Shown piece by piece: positions 53,401 to 60,322 of a stretch of DNA of 64,000 nucleotides. This DNA comes from Purpureocillium takamizusanense (Eukaryota > Ascomycota > Sordariomycetes > Hypocreales > Ophiocordycipitaceae), in NCBI RefSeq assembly GCF_022605165.1, contig NC_063073.1, positions 1,860,001 through 1,924,000 of the forward strand, written 5' to 3'. Below the pieces are notes generated by a model, which saw only the letters and a list, made by a program, of their open reading frames with translations, was not told where the DNA came from and did no database searches. Position 1 is the stretch's first letter; each line of letters starts with the position of its first letter. A program made the translations under genes and the position numbers.

Positions 53401-54774
53401 CTTGGTCGGGTCGGTCGTCTTACGTACAGGCTCAGTCTCGGCGCGTCGAAGCCTGTTGAAGTCGCGGTACTGCGCGGCCGGAACGGTAGAATCGCCATCC
53501 CTGAAGGGCTGAGGCGTGACCAGCCCATGGAGGGAGTTTACGGGTCCAAACAGCCGGGGATCAACGGCAGACGTCTGTCTTCTAAGCGTGGAGCGCCCGC
53601 CTACGGTCGACGCAACGGCCGCTCCGGCAGCTGCTCCGGCCACAGCCGCTGCAGCGGGCCGGAGAGCATGCGACACGACCGAGCCGTACGCAAGCTCAGA
53701 ATCGGCGCCATCGCTCGACTCATCATCCGAGGCAGACTCCCAGTCGGAATCGTCGCCCGAAGACCCGTGGTGAGGGCGCGAGCTGCCGATGCCCCGGCTG
53801 GCGGCACCGTCGCGCTTCTTGCGCCGAAAGTCACTGACGGTGGCGGCAGCAGCCATCAGGCCGGACGGACGGGCTCGGCCCGCGGCCTTGAGATCTTGCT
53901 CGTTTTGCTTGCGCGCAAAGTCCTGCAGCTGGCGTCCCAACTGGAGGATCTCCTCGTCCGTCTTGGCCCTGCGCGGACCTGCGCGATTCGAGCCGTCCGT
54001 GGCATAGCCGGCGGCGGGCCCGCGATGGTAGTGCTGAGACGACCCGGCAGCCACACCGGCAGCCATACCGGCGACAGCGGCGGTGCCTGCGGCGGCGCCG
54101 GCAAAGCTCGTGCGGGGGCTGACGCTGCGGCCCTTGGGCCTTGCGATATAGCCATTGCCGTAGGCGAGATCGGAGTTGACCGAGGACGAGGACGAGTTGC
54201 CAAAATATAGGATGCGCCGCTTCCGCGCGCCACCGCTCCTGCGACGGCGCAGCCTCGACCGCTCCGACGGCGCGCGGAAGAAGGTGCCGAAGACGCCGCC
54301 GAAGCGGCTCGTGTGGGGGTAGTGTCGCGAGATGTCCAGCAGCGACGACGAGAGGGAGCTGGACGATGAGTCTGAGCTGGAGGGGGCGCGCGGGCGCTGG
54401 CGCTGCGAAGGATGGGGCGGATACTGATACGGCTGTTGTTGAGGCTGCTGCTGCTGCTGCTGCGGCTGCTGCTGGTACGGCGGATATGGTTGCTGGTACT
54501 GCTGCTGGTAGGATGCCGGATAGTCGTAGGCGCCGCGGTCGGCCGTTGTCGTCGTCGCCGTCGCGGCCGTCATGGGGGGCGCCGCCGTTGTCGCCTGCGG
54601 GTGATGAGTGTAAGGCAGCGACTCTTGGGACATGGGCATGGGCGGCAGGGTGGTGAGCTGCGGCGGTGTCGGCTGCTGCTGCTGCTGCTGCTGCTGCTCG
54701 CGCGAGTCCCGTCTACTCTCTCGCCTGCGCCGCCGGGAGCTCTCTGGGCTCCGGCGCCGGGCGTCTCGCATCAT
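38464..54774 (-). CDS. lah: Giant involucrin-repeat protein, probable Leashin (Woronin-body tether)
   Basis: One uninterrupted 16.3-kb frame encodes 5,436 residues. The N-terminus has poly-Gln tracts and Arg/Ser stretches, then a segment typical of Leashin N-termini: F-G-G-V-F-G-T-F-F, A-P-S-E-R-S-R-L-R-R-R-R and YFGNSSSSSVNSDLAYGNG (about 186-205). Residues 1-1200 are charged, rich in R-D-S/R-R-D. About 1230-4330 holds roughly 29 diverged repeats: acidic residues, Trp/Phe, a short spacer, then a Lys cluster (S-K-K-D-K-K-K-K). About 4965-5125 is coiled coil; 5125-5436 is a compact conserved C-terminal domain (DYFDNRCQQLCSHVQQWVLR, FVFTRYLFGMDREQRQKL). In Neurospora and Aspergillus, Leashin ties Woronin bodies to the cell cortex or septal pore; fungal databases call such proteins 'involucrin repeat'. 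A long unspliced frame and a repeat-rich middle fit. Splitting into two products, as in Neurospora, cannot be excluded. Confidence 0.8.
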   Translation of the reverse strand: MMRDARRRSPESSRRRRRESRRDSREQQQQQQQQPTPPQLTTLPPMPMSQESLPYTHHPQATTAAPPMTAATATTTTADRGAYDYPASYQQQYQQPYPPYQQQPQQQQQQPQQQPYQYPPHPSQRQRPRAPSSSDSSSSSLSSSLLDISRHYPHTSRFGGVFGTFFRAPSERSRLRRRRSGGARKRRILYFGNSSSSSVNSDLAYGNGYIARPKGRSVSPRTSFAGAAAGTAAVAGMAAGVAAGSSQHYHRGPAAGYATDGSNRAGPRRAKTDEEILQLGRQLQDFARKQNEQDLKAAGRARPSGLMAAAATVSDFRRKKRDGAASRGIGSSRPHHGSSGDDSDWESASDDESSDGADSELAYGSVVSHALRPAAAAVAGAAAGAAVASTVGGRSTLRRQTSAVDPRLFGPVNSLHGLVTPQPFRDGDSTVPAAQYRDFNRLRRAETEPVRKTTDPTKFDADAASAFSRQGLPYRSRPEPVPLQQPVPKTPVSPKVYQTEKLEEASRRDSRDHRTKAEDKGLSDVAMAGVGMAAAGAAAMAFNRKKSREERRFDRRDDGKDERSDKRDSREYREYRDDERRDRDRRSEKSEETDKGSKRKGKEPDRDMDRRSSHRDSYSSKYADDRDHKRSSRHQDNETPRKRRETTVDHYPEPQIRTYRNGEIEVELDGEGGSKLSHTSRRESRKFDDRDDRRGLYKTEKAGPESADGPGNQPSQRTPVDPFQYQIHDNGLAAPDAGPARPLTPTVVTVDREPTFDNWPPRPSVSDARLSRKDSFEIEQMAEDYKKGATGAPRSPEPRRRDAYDEGEKAAKTIYEETKHSTIPVAAGAIAAAVAVETMKSRSRSRSRNRRDEPSDGDRQVRQRDVDEVQERANKEYRAYRMAKKIAEDQDRSRSQTPDRSVMDRYKDDATDEVKIVTPPQYEDSHHDPDKNPYDKPDADVRIDNKIFPREIHKFRTNGLDAPLFKSRDPSCERDRPVLNLVYPTPVSSRQPTPSPEHAKQDNDTQQRREPSSGSVPDAIIDAGDDTAQPSSAKSVKWGENSTKSFEVETPEPRSDTEPSWDKAEEKSRPRLNQSSQWGIIAAAIAGSSREPANEIEVRESKEHDDPKPRDFAAGVPEHSFADESGAPPVPGPKPPSPHPERMPGGFGDDIEFAATLAAGLKDTGFDPNIVIDDPGYRRRSSPPGESEPNGDSWNHTPLADVVANMTGARNERSVPEPGYVVGEVETPREETAATEWAEVPAKLSKKEKKRLEKLKRQSVDVSEPTAESSETPTFDDSIDVPDKLSKKEQRKRDKAAKSLAQDEPPTSVTASEPGQGHDAGEDYWEETGPKKSKKNRKSRDLEDDASSKVSVPTNAFEDLQSLRNVDPNDEWDTAKQSKKKSKRDSGAYESASRAASEVSAESSSKRSSKSKRRSGVDDDFNEYGDGPPDTRKSDPFEDREVTSVVSEGRYDDDRKREKREKRRSLRYDDDDTKSVASAPGGSSRRSKAKESDTRSSRYDDDDTKSVASAPGGSSRRSRDKDSDGRRSSRYDDDDTKSVASAPDSSSRRSKDKDAEKRSSGLFSSIFKSKDDKKDSFLGNAGTPGAGAGFATAAAAAAAYVAASRSHATEDDFEKGADVSDRAEGARDFDAIDPEVAPRAIKPAIDPQYGDLLPLPPSEPGSPTQSPEELPTLPDSRPDTPPDERNLKREYSTHLRRRSAQETPIKSPSRTAIPISLRLGQRASPSTPGSGTFRSPPPDSPSSAPESATRRQARHISWDSSREIKPLYLLEHSRHSSADAIPQQTDLPELPPSEPSSRESPAPEFEDAYDAVHRGLSLEDLADTGLRIDTGIAQLPQEQDLAGSQETTPKADAKPELQELPPLRNDEDQSAMYVEPDPVEPMSKDRSSYLLRSTPSSVRSNRTIDSDNIASGPWDSSPSKKLSVDDALPDVAEDMTSADEHFSDAREGTPDNAFEEAASWPAEAATKYQPIEEPLLERAMPETTSTTEEAEPDEWSTMTAKEKKKKAKKARKNKGLDFAEAAAATAAVGTAAAAVASAMADDATKDDAPSSQPDPSQDEFDQPKKGKKGQKNKRKSLLWEDTVEDKAVEPANDDPVVVERVEVPEISVKDKPAPAEVSDDVPANGASELRPLDVSTDMSSKDETLRSPLEGSAPQAIDDPVEIITDTKLGAPDLAEAAQTVDASATEQGSEESSREAVPAQPIEEDFWTAPTKRGKKKKGKAVIAGDESPPTEIETPMPVESAESTPEETLEVTEPPAHEPTIPAEETTVADPGIAANEPVTAALETEAATEASPDDFWSAPATSKKDKKKKKRGKQAAMAWDGDPAPAESGTQTPAETVDAEESSVKELPEPASEARTPDVAETRAQTEESISAAEPAAEADAEDLWSTPASSKKDKKKKKKGKQAMTWDEPQVAEPDSQAASAEEEKGADTLASDQPSEAVQDEAKSLEVDPSVPATEAAMGEPALVEPESSSQQEAIASVSDQPATTDPDDEWAVPVTSKKDKKKKKRKSLQLEESTPADLADEPPVELKEQSDPPAAADGGRVVETAIEDATSTALESDFAPVTKGKKKKNKRKSVQWEPEETAAALELEPEGLDKPRDIESTEATTTPQESLAQDEPPNEGRDESSAALTAAATATALAATFGHEATTDIPAEEAKEATEVADKEAEQPRPLESHVSEPLFSQNDGPQFTQEPSSVEPTQTDEPVRDEPEALEPAPEAILEDFSVPKTKSKKNKKKSQSSVWDLIQEDSTPKPEAEPETTAVMSLDDQVPLESSATQVNEEDATTKPIDDKSEPQILPDDQASKDLPEEAPQADGPQSQSEDEWDRLISGKKAKKNKKKGSKSVSPAEQEPVEAPSPVPFVEPVALTQEPSSLGEPPADVATDQPSQESAPVDEWPQFTSKKGKKKKRQSQMSSAWDDEPAASAPPAEPVESVETSAPSADPDAEFEVPKKGKKGKKKKNTFSWDSLDVETPPESESKVQDAALEDVPQREAEIQLEPEAVLPVEAAALADISTENTTVEVEKPSESESKSVADESSRQPSATEAGFVEPSAADESEFLFPAKMSKKDKKKKKQQQAALDEAMQQQSAEITANDDTVTATGQADSEPKGTESLSLDRAVEETATPEAVVTTGETGQQEEVAFGDTPGASEQQSEAIPDDEWGGFSLKKSKKDKKKKKAKNVEPETPQEPETTTPLEPEPEALHTTADQAAEPSRMDVDFVAEMARDNAEPAPSHAEASAETPVAEEAAVPDEPEKKEEEDWSFGLSKKDKKKKKKTKALELAADESSPSSEADASREGDTGKEPVDDFWSAPVSKKDKKKKRKSTLAMESDTPDGNSAPTEDNTESQPHPDVEAVADNTVDNSAAAARDLDQAPAMKEELADAASIDRVAPIAEEPTQDTVLERSHVKEWPAEPESLPIEQDPGESRSEESMPEPNPDDEWSVPVATKKGKKGKKGRKSQVDVLPCHESTADTSKLPITEPAPKPEEDAAAPADAASDTAPLSAGEPVAVPQTEDTEMGESSVTPVKDTEMPDATREVEGLFTHEVVIPDADAAVPDTPEHEADTAKPDDEPVSETQPSEDAAAEDAWDTMPQRKLSKKDKKKKRQESLMEEPAEPSTNAPKEDPAPVSQHPEEPVSAALDDRQTSPAFAEGISAEPEEWLPTKKSKKDKKKAQKLAAAAAIGAAAGVAAAGLATEDSTDTPTDEAREVKPTEESSSQPAFGSWADEMDDVAPIDQPEHSQEPQPTPDVEDDGPGFQLTRKKSKKGKNRGRESLGPAEPNSEAVPTSEAEQQPGPAAAGDQRLETGGELSRGVDNVEPQTTLRDFEPAAPAEAEDEWAMPVKKKGKKGKKAKGSGTLTPANEPELVGMPDVAAPEQASEDVPIPEPEDLSEAAVPETTLPPSPVPEPSQPAQEADDWAFTTKKGKKGKKGRKGSGIATPANEPELPTDSLPIEVAQEATEQAASDTPLPSDHQVVEALEPEVEQVALAPSPPEDRAVEHDVLMPDQSIEPELPREEAAVAAVADASEPPVQMQAEEATADDAWAFPVKKNGKKGKKSKSTSGSMTPVTALDDQATVVDDSIADKDLALPSHETANAEESTPIDVPVEAEASRAIQEPTPPIEAEDEWAMPPKKKKGKGKKNKGILLSAFEEPTTASEETVQTETPTVDDSQAVSSAAIDFEQAKPAALDWQPEPEQMTADDLMDVDARGEPSEPAQDRRPEQTTTEPAPAPVEASPEDTWAVPGRKKSKKDKKRKSSQVMVLDALHDDAPAQEELPQEHAEEARMVEGDSGDQPASDDWFDDFSVPKSQVSVAKSKKKKGKKGNEIAPVLAAPAREPAAMEETSEKDPMPIDQLTQDVAEDMAGGTADDEATVSGANTFDDVWESDPRLPGISARSQDMSAFGGDDAPTQGKPSEESSRDLPTTPTKEDSRARSSSSGGDAAAAAGALSGGVALLAQRFGGSNKKKKKGKGSKIVDKRHQREDDLFDDPALWEGADKKSLQADKGAIMGDSVAAGDLDMGEPSKVKEVPITTMSGSFTESESGWKETARQGARLDDEFAGSPILGREEASTTSEHHVGLLRRGSEVEEPVGGLLKEREEEEARLGSLSPAVSEFRRSPARALPAVEEVPEAEDEATKLSWPTPEMNRDSGFAAESPNPTRRRSNLFGDEETQQRDSGVHTGDWAEEGIPRAMPRTPEPSQDKKPRHSPYGTPVLVRDDTPVLRGPEGYAVATPEPEKRLRRTTQKKSYGELGGGEEARGGRWHESLDADKDKDKERSVSDGAAMAMAAAAGPRAEPRRSASNTSLSLSRHRTPEPLHLRPESPGIITRATSTTPTPTPPPLRRIDKRMSGDLRALRQQSSSSNLAGGSRSSTPATAAHAAAAALGAAAVGTVAAAASSSKLRRDQSSPSPPPAPVANESRVRSSSNRDGDKDMADVFDGYGEGRIGSPRSPTRPHSMRRRQSMQVLELESRVQQLLDENRALTDARAHAEQNLSQRAASVLSDRDAEIEKLKQNLQFLQNEVTRLTEVNDGLASANAELASKDNGARYADLEVRHATVSRELDEARGAHTGFDESLQAKDAEIADLRAQLEAAKQQIRDMQRKILDSKAADAHFLDIKDEDYFDNRCQQLCSHVQQWVLRFSKFSDMRACRLTSEINDEKTIDRLDNAVLDGSDVDTYLNDRVKRRDIFMSMTMNMIWEFVFTRYLFGMDREQRQKLKSLEKLLLDVGPSEAVRQWRAVTLTLLSRRENFKAQRDLDTEAVVQAVFQTLCKILPPPSNLEDQIQSQLRRVMREAVDLSVEMRTQRAEYMMLPPLQPEYDADGELAATVQFDASMMNERSGKMAETNEELEARGAIVRIVLFPLVVKRGDDAGVGEDKIVVCPAQVLIARDKNKRHLTPSSDAGGASLGAPSRVSVVTEHMGTEAEYMEGGI
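41790..51080 (-). repeat. Protein-level repeat array of the giant gene
   Basis: About 29 diverged copies, spaced roughly 70-140 codons apart, of a module: D/E-rich, D-x-W or E-W/F, 3-8 residues, then S-K-K-D-K-K-K-K-K or K-K-G-K-K-G-K-K, followed by Ser/Thr and an acidic Pro/Glu-rich spacer. Examples: DDFWSAPATSKKDKKKKKRG, EDLWSTPASSKKDKKKKKKG, EEDWSFGLSKKDKKKKKK, DDEWSVPVATKKGKKGKKG, EDEWAMPVKKKGKKGKKAKG. DNA identity between copies is visible only in the Lys-cluster cores. Confidence 0.85.
50110..50400 (-). repeat. Three tandem copies of a 28-30-codon unit
   Basis: R-Y-D-D-D-D-T-K-S-V-A-S-A-P followed by S-S-R-R-S-(K/R)-x-K-(E/D) occurs three times in succession, with DNA similarity, upstream of the main Lys-cluster array of the giant protein. 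Confidence 0.9.
54432..54704 (-). repeat. CAG/CAA triplet tracts coding poly-Gln
   Basis: Two Gln-coding triplet tracts in the N-terminal region of the giant protein, at about 54432-54490 (Q/P/Y-rich, interrupted) and 54670-54698 (eight to nine Gln). Confidence 0.85.
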
Positions 54775-56280
54775 GGTGGGCGTCGGTGCGTCGGCGCATG
54801 TGGTGGCGGTGGTGGTGGACGATTGTGTGTATACGCTCGTGAGTGTGCTGTGCGCGCGATGCGATGGATGACGATGGGCGACGGGATGCGAGGCGAGGCG
54901 GGACGTTCAGTGAACAGAGAGTGGTTCGTGCGTGCGTGCGTGCGAGCGAGCGAGGAAGTGACAGTGTGAGTGCCGTCTTGTTTTGATTTCGGGGCTGGTG
55001 TTGGTGGAGATGGATGCGGATGGGTGAACGAACCGGCGTGAAGCTCACCCCTGCTCTTCTTCCTCACTCGCTCTCTCACTCACTCTCTCTCTTCCTCGCC
55101 TCTTCCTCACGGGCCTGTTACGCTGCCCGCCCGCTCGCTCAGGCGCAACAACAAGAGCGGTGGCTGGGGTGACGAGGGGACCCCCGACCGACAGCTTGGG
55201 CGCTAGACCAGGGCTGGTCTGGCCTTGGGGAGGGGCCAATGGATGAGGCGGGCCTGGCCGCCGTTCAGCTTGGGCGTGGCAACGGGAGTAGGTACGTACT
55301 TGCGTTGTACATCAGTGCATCCATCCATCTAGCGCTGGTGAGAGAGACGCTGTGCTGTGCCTTGACGACGACGACGACGTCGTCGATATATCGCCAGCGC
55401 GGGTAGGTACTTGGGTAGTTTAGCCTTTTCCACCCGTCAAACGGGTCTTGCCGAAGTGGCCTCCAAACATTCCATCCAGCCCCTCTATGAAGACCCTTGA
55501 ATTGCTCTATTTTTGCAGCCCGTCTCAGGGCCCCTTCCTCCATTCCAGTTCCTCGCTCGATTGTCTTCAACCCAGTTGCCAGCGGGCGCTAAGCGGTAGT
55601 GGTGGGCGCGGCCGGGCGGGCGGGCGGGCAGCGTAGAGCAAGGCGCCTCCCGCCCCGTCCGTTTCGACCCGCCGGAGCTCCAGCTCAAACCGTGCGGGTA
55701 GGTTGGCATGGCATGCTAGTGTAGCGCAGTGCAGGCGTCCACGGGTATCGGGAGGGACAGTGGACGCAGCATCCGCCGTCTTCCGCCGCCGCTGTAACTT
55801 AGATGGCCGCCCATACTTTTCGTACCACTTGCGCGCTCATCACCTCACAACCCAAGCCAAATCACTGGGTAGAACAGGAAAACCCTCCATCAGGCAGACG
55901 TCGGGCGTCCTCCCATCATCCGTACCCGTCAACTCTGCCTCAGGACACTTTCTGCCCATGCTACCTCCCATCGCCACCCTACCGATCCAGAGGGCAAACC
56001 CAAAAAACCTGGAAAGTCGAGAACAACAGTCGCCACCGCAGTCTCCCTTACTTTGTCATCGACCCAGTACAGTCCCTCATCGTCTCGTTGCAGAAAAGTG
56101 AACCGGCCAACTAAAACCCCACCACCAAGACAACCACCACACCACATATCCACCCCTTTTCTTTTTCTTCACTGACGGATACGTAGACACACAGACAACC
56201 CGTCGGGCAGATGCGTGCGAGGTTGATGTGCGTCTGCGTCTGCTGCCTGTGACTCTGCTTATGTGGTGTGCATGTGCGGG

Positions 56281-56306
56281 TGTGTGTGTGTGTGTGTGTG
56301 TGTGTG
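56281..56306. repeat. (TG)n microsatellite
   Basis: Thirteen TG units; complementary in inverted orientation to the (CA)n at 56686-56710. Confidence 0.95.
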
Positions 56307-56685
56307 CCAGCGTGGCAGCGTCGCGGGCATTTGCATGCCCTGCCAACCAGGCAGTCCGCCCCAAAGAAAAAGCGAAAGAAAGTTGGTCGCCGCCACCGCC
56401 GCCGCCGCCCAACAGTCACCCACCTACCCTACTCTCTCACCGAGCACAAGGCGAGCAAAAACGCAACAGCGACGAAGCTGCTGCGAATAATCTCGATTGC
56501 TTATTATAGCCGTAGTGCATCATGCTGTCGGTCGGTCTGCTTTCCACGCCATGGTTGTTTCTTATGTGCCCAATCATGCATGGCCCTTTTTGACTCTGCT
56601 GCGTTGTAGCCAGACCGACGCCTGATGTTAGACTGTCGGGCATCTCGACGACAAGTCGTCGTGGGTAGCACCGAATACAACGGTC

Positions 56686-56710
56686 CACACACACACACAC
56701 ACACACACAC
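56686..56710. repeat. (CA)n microsatellite
   Basis: About twelve CA units followed by interrupted ones; can pair with the (TG)n run about 380 bases to the left. Confidence 0.95.
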
Positions 56711-56949
56711 GCACGCATACACACACACATCTCACATCTCACATCCCGACATCCCGACCCATTGCGACGGCGAACGCTACGTCGGGTGGTGGCCGCAAAG
56801 ATGAAGATGCTCGACCAATTTTCACCCACCAAGTTCAAGATGCCGATGAATTAATGAATTATTGGTTGTTGGTTGTATGTGTATATGTACAGTATACATG
56901 TATTTCCTACAGACGCCGAGCGCTCTCCTGCCCGGTATCCCGGGGTATT

Positions 56950-58776
56950 TCACCACCCCTCCACGACCCTCGTCCGCAGAGGCATCCCGTACGCCGGCCG
57001 CGCCGTCACCGCCGCCTTGAACTTGATGTTGCGCTCGTCCGCCATGGCCTCGTCCGCCAGCTCAAACTCGAAACGACCCACGCACGCCGCAAGCAGGCAC
57101 GCCAGCTCCCCGCGCGCAAACGCCGCCCCGATACAGCTCCGCGGCCCGTGCAGAAACGTCATGAAGGCATAGTTGCTCTCCGCGCCGCCGCTGCCGATGC
57201 TGCCGCCGGCCCCGTCGCCTCCGCCTCCGCCTCCGCCGCCGCCGCCGCCTGCTCCTCCGGCCAGCCAACGCTCCGGCTTGAACTCGGCCGCGTCGTCGCC
57301 CCACAGACCCGGCTGCACATTGGTGCCCCACGGTGAGAGCATGATGCGCGTGCCCCGCGGGATGAACTGGCCCTGGATCGTCGTGTCGCACGCTGCCTCG
57401 CGGATCGTCTGGGGTACGGGGCTAAAGACGCGCAGCACCTCGTTACAGAAGGCGTTGAGGAACGGCAGGCGGTCAATGTCGGCGCTCGAGATTTCCGGGA
57501 CGGTGCTCGGGTCCGCTGCTGGCGAGGGTAGCGCGCCGCGAACTTCGTTGCGCAGCCGCCGCTGCATTTCCGGGTGGCGCGTCATCAGGTACAGCGCCCA
57601 CGTCAGCGCCGACGCCGTTGTATCGTGGCCGGCCGCCAGGAACGTCATGAGCTGGTCGACGAGCTGCTCATCTGTGAAGAGGTCGCTCTCCAGCGCAACC
57701 GAGATGATATCCAGGTCCAGTGGCTCCTTGCTGGCCAGCCGTCTCCTTTTGTCGACGAGCAGGTCGCGGCACACACCACGGATGCGTTGCGCCGCGGCGT
57801 TGATTTCGCCGTTGCGCTTGACGGGCAGGTGGCTGATGAGCCAGCCGGGGAGCACCATGCCCAGCACCATGAGCAGCGTGGCCTGGGGCGTGGGCGTCGA
57901 CAGGTTGATGTAGGTGCTGGCCAGCGGGTTGTTCTCGTCCTGGATGGCGCCAAAGTCGACGCCCATGCCCGCGACGCCGATGATGTCGAGCGTACAGCGC
58001 GACGACCACGAGTTGACCTCGAGGACGGCGCGGCCGTCGCTGTCGCCGCCTTCTCCGGCACGCACCGCCACCTCCATGGCGTCGATCAGCTCGCTGGCCT
58101 TGCGCCAGAAAGTCGGGTACAGGCCCTTGACATGGCGGAAGTGAAAGGCCGGCAGCAGATTCTTGCGCTGGATCTTGTGCTCGTCGCCCTCGGACAGCAG
58201 GATGCCGAAGCCGAGGACGCGGCCGAGCGAGGTGCGCACGGCATCAGGCTTGGGGAAGAGGTAATTTTTGGTGACGAGCACCTCGGCGAGCGCCTTGGGC
58301 GACGTGACGACGACGCGCTCGCGGTTGAGGAAGAAGAGGTAGCGTATGAGTCCGTCATGCGGCACCGTTGTGATCCTGTCGGGCGGCGGACCCGTAACGT
58401 TAGCTGAGAGCAGCCACCCCTTTGTTGGGATGCGAGCGAGCGATCTGCGGCCGCTTCCTTGCGAGCGGTGAGGGGACGGAGAGAGCAGGGGAGTCACTTA
58501 CCACTCTCGCAGCGAGGCGCCGGGGTTCGCAGCCAGGATCTTGGGTCCGTGGCCGAAGAGCCAGTGCGGGTCGGGGGCCGTCGGGAGGTGCCGCAGCGGC
58601 GACGTGTAGTGAGGGTAGACGAGCGTCGTCCACAGCAGCCAGGCCAGCAGCTGGGTCGACCAGAGCATCGCGAACACCTGGGCCAGGTACGATGTCGAGC
58701 GGACGCGGTAGACGACGATGAGCAGCCCGCAGCCCGCGAGGGCGGCGACCGTCATTGCGCGCAGTGGCACGCCCAT
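56950..58776 (-). CDS. Cytochrome P450 monooxygenase
   Basis: Two exons, 58502-58776 and 56950-58375 (GTAAGT...GACAG, phase 2), give 566 residues. An N-terminal hydrophobic region (MTVAALAGCGLLIVVY; VFAMLWSTQLLAWLLW) anchors it to the ER. Canonical features: I-helix LAAGHDTTASALTWAL, ExxR as E-V-L-R, the P-E-R-W meander, and heme-binding F-L-H-G-P-R-S-C-I-G with the Cys ligand. The region F-L-N-R-E-R-V-V-V-T-S-P matches the beta-1 sheet. Substrate is unknown; no biosynthetic cluster partners are visible nearby. Odd feature: a run of about 11 Gly within a longer Gly/Ala/Ser stretch lies between P-E-R-W and the heme loop, encoded by a GCC/TCC-type triplet repeat. Whether it is tolerated as a surface loop cannot be told from sequence. 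Confidence 0.95.
57211..57257 (-). repeat. Triplet repeat coding poly-Gly in the P450
   Basis: CCG/CCT triplets on the plus strand read as GGC/GGA glycine codons on the coding strand, just before the heme-binding loop. Confidence 0.9.
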
Positions 58777-59500
58777 GGTTTGGGGCTGTCGGTGTGTTCT
58801 GTCTCTAGTGGCGGCGGTTGGTGATGGCGTCTGGTGTGTATATATGTGGTGTGAGTGTGATCGGGTGGGTGAGCGACTGAGTCCTTGGTATGTATGTGTG
58901 TCCGTATGTGTGCGTCTTGTGGTTGCGTTTGCCAACTGACTGACTACCAAGGTGTCTGTCTGTCCAGCGCCAGCTGCGCGAACAATCGTCAACGAGGCAA
59001 GAGGGTGGCAGCAAACGCACACACGCGTGGACGTGTGTGATCTGGCTCAACGCGATTGCGAGAGTGCCAGGTATGGACTTTGATGCGATGTGAGGCGCCG
59101 TTTCCGTCGGTTCCTTCGTTGTACTTTGTGCGCCGTCACGCCTCACGACGCACGCATGTCTCGGCCCGGCGCCGCCGCTCGCTGCCCGCCGCCCAACAGC
59201 TTGTACTACCAAATAGCCCAGCGGTCAGTTACTAGCGCAGGCCCCGCGCGCGTGCCACGCACAAGTCGCCGAGGCTGCGCTCCAGACCTTTTAGTCTGGG
59301 CACGTTGAAGCAGAGAGAGAGTGTGTGTGAGAGAAAAGGAGAAGAAGACGCAAATGATGACAAGTAGGTAGGCAGGTACGCATAAAGTACGCGTGAGGTG
59401 AACAAGGCAGTCAAGAACCGAAACAGGGGGGGAAGCTGTTGTTGCTTGTTTGTTTGTGGGGGCGGGGACGGGAGGAGGGAGGAAGTAAAGCCAACGAGTC

Positions 59501-59530
59501 GGAGGAGGAGGAGGAGGAGGAGGAGGAGGA
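59501..59530. repeat. (GGA)n microsatellite
   Basis: Ten GGA triplets in intergenic DNA. Confidence 0.95.
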
Positions 59531-60322
59531 ACAGGAGAAACAGGAGGAACAGGAGGAAGGAGTGACAGACAGCCCGGTCCGGTCCAGCCCAGCCCAGCCC
59601 AGCCGAGCATAGAAAAAGTGGCGTCGTCTGGAGTTGATGGATAGTGGTGGTGCTTGCTTGATGCCCCAACCCAATGGGCGTCGGCCGAATGGCAATCGAA
59701 TGGCAATCGTTAGCACTAGTCGTCGTAAGATGATTCAACACCCTAGTGTAAAAAGTCCTAGTAGATGGGTGGGCGCCCAACTAACTACCGTCGGCTTGCT
59801 TGAGGTGACCACCACCGCTGCCTGCGTATTGATCGCGTGCGTACGTATACTATACGCACGGCATCGCGGCCACCACCTCAGTACCTATGAATCCCAACCC
59901 CAATCCCCATCTCCCAACCCCGATGACTGAGAGAGAGCAGAGATCCTTCAATCCCACCTCCCACCGTCCGCCCGCCCGCCCATCCGGCCCCAACGTCGTG
60001 GCCGCCTCAACTGCTCAACGCCCAGCATAATGCACCGCTGCCGCCGGCGGGACACGACGGCGTGGGGCCACGCAAAAAAATCAAGCCCACGTTGTCGGCT
60101 GCGCACCGACGTAGCACCCAGGCGCGAAGGACGCAAGGTCGGCGTGGGTAAGGTAGCCATGGTGGTACGTACCTAGATGGTTCGCAGCACGACGCGTGCG
60201 CCCACACACACACACACACACATCTTATGCCGAGGATGCGAAAAGCTAGAAAGAAAAAAAACGTCACAAGCCAGTCAGCCGTTGACGCCGCCGCCGCCGC
60301 CGCCACCCACTCGTACCTTTAC

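Larger units (their letters stand above)
54775..56949. other. Intergenic region upstream of the giant gene
   Basis: About 2.2 kb: the 5' flank of the giant minus-strand gene, then the 3' flank of the P450. It contains TGCG-type repeats near 54928-54950, (GT)n and (CA)n microsatellites, GTAC strings near 55288-55300 and no recognisable gene. Confidence 0.5.
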
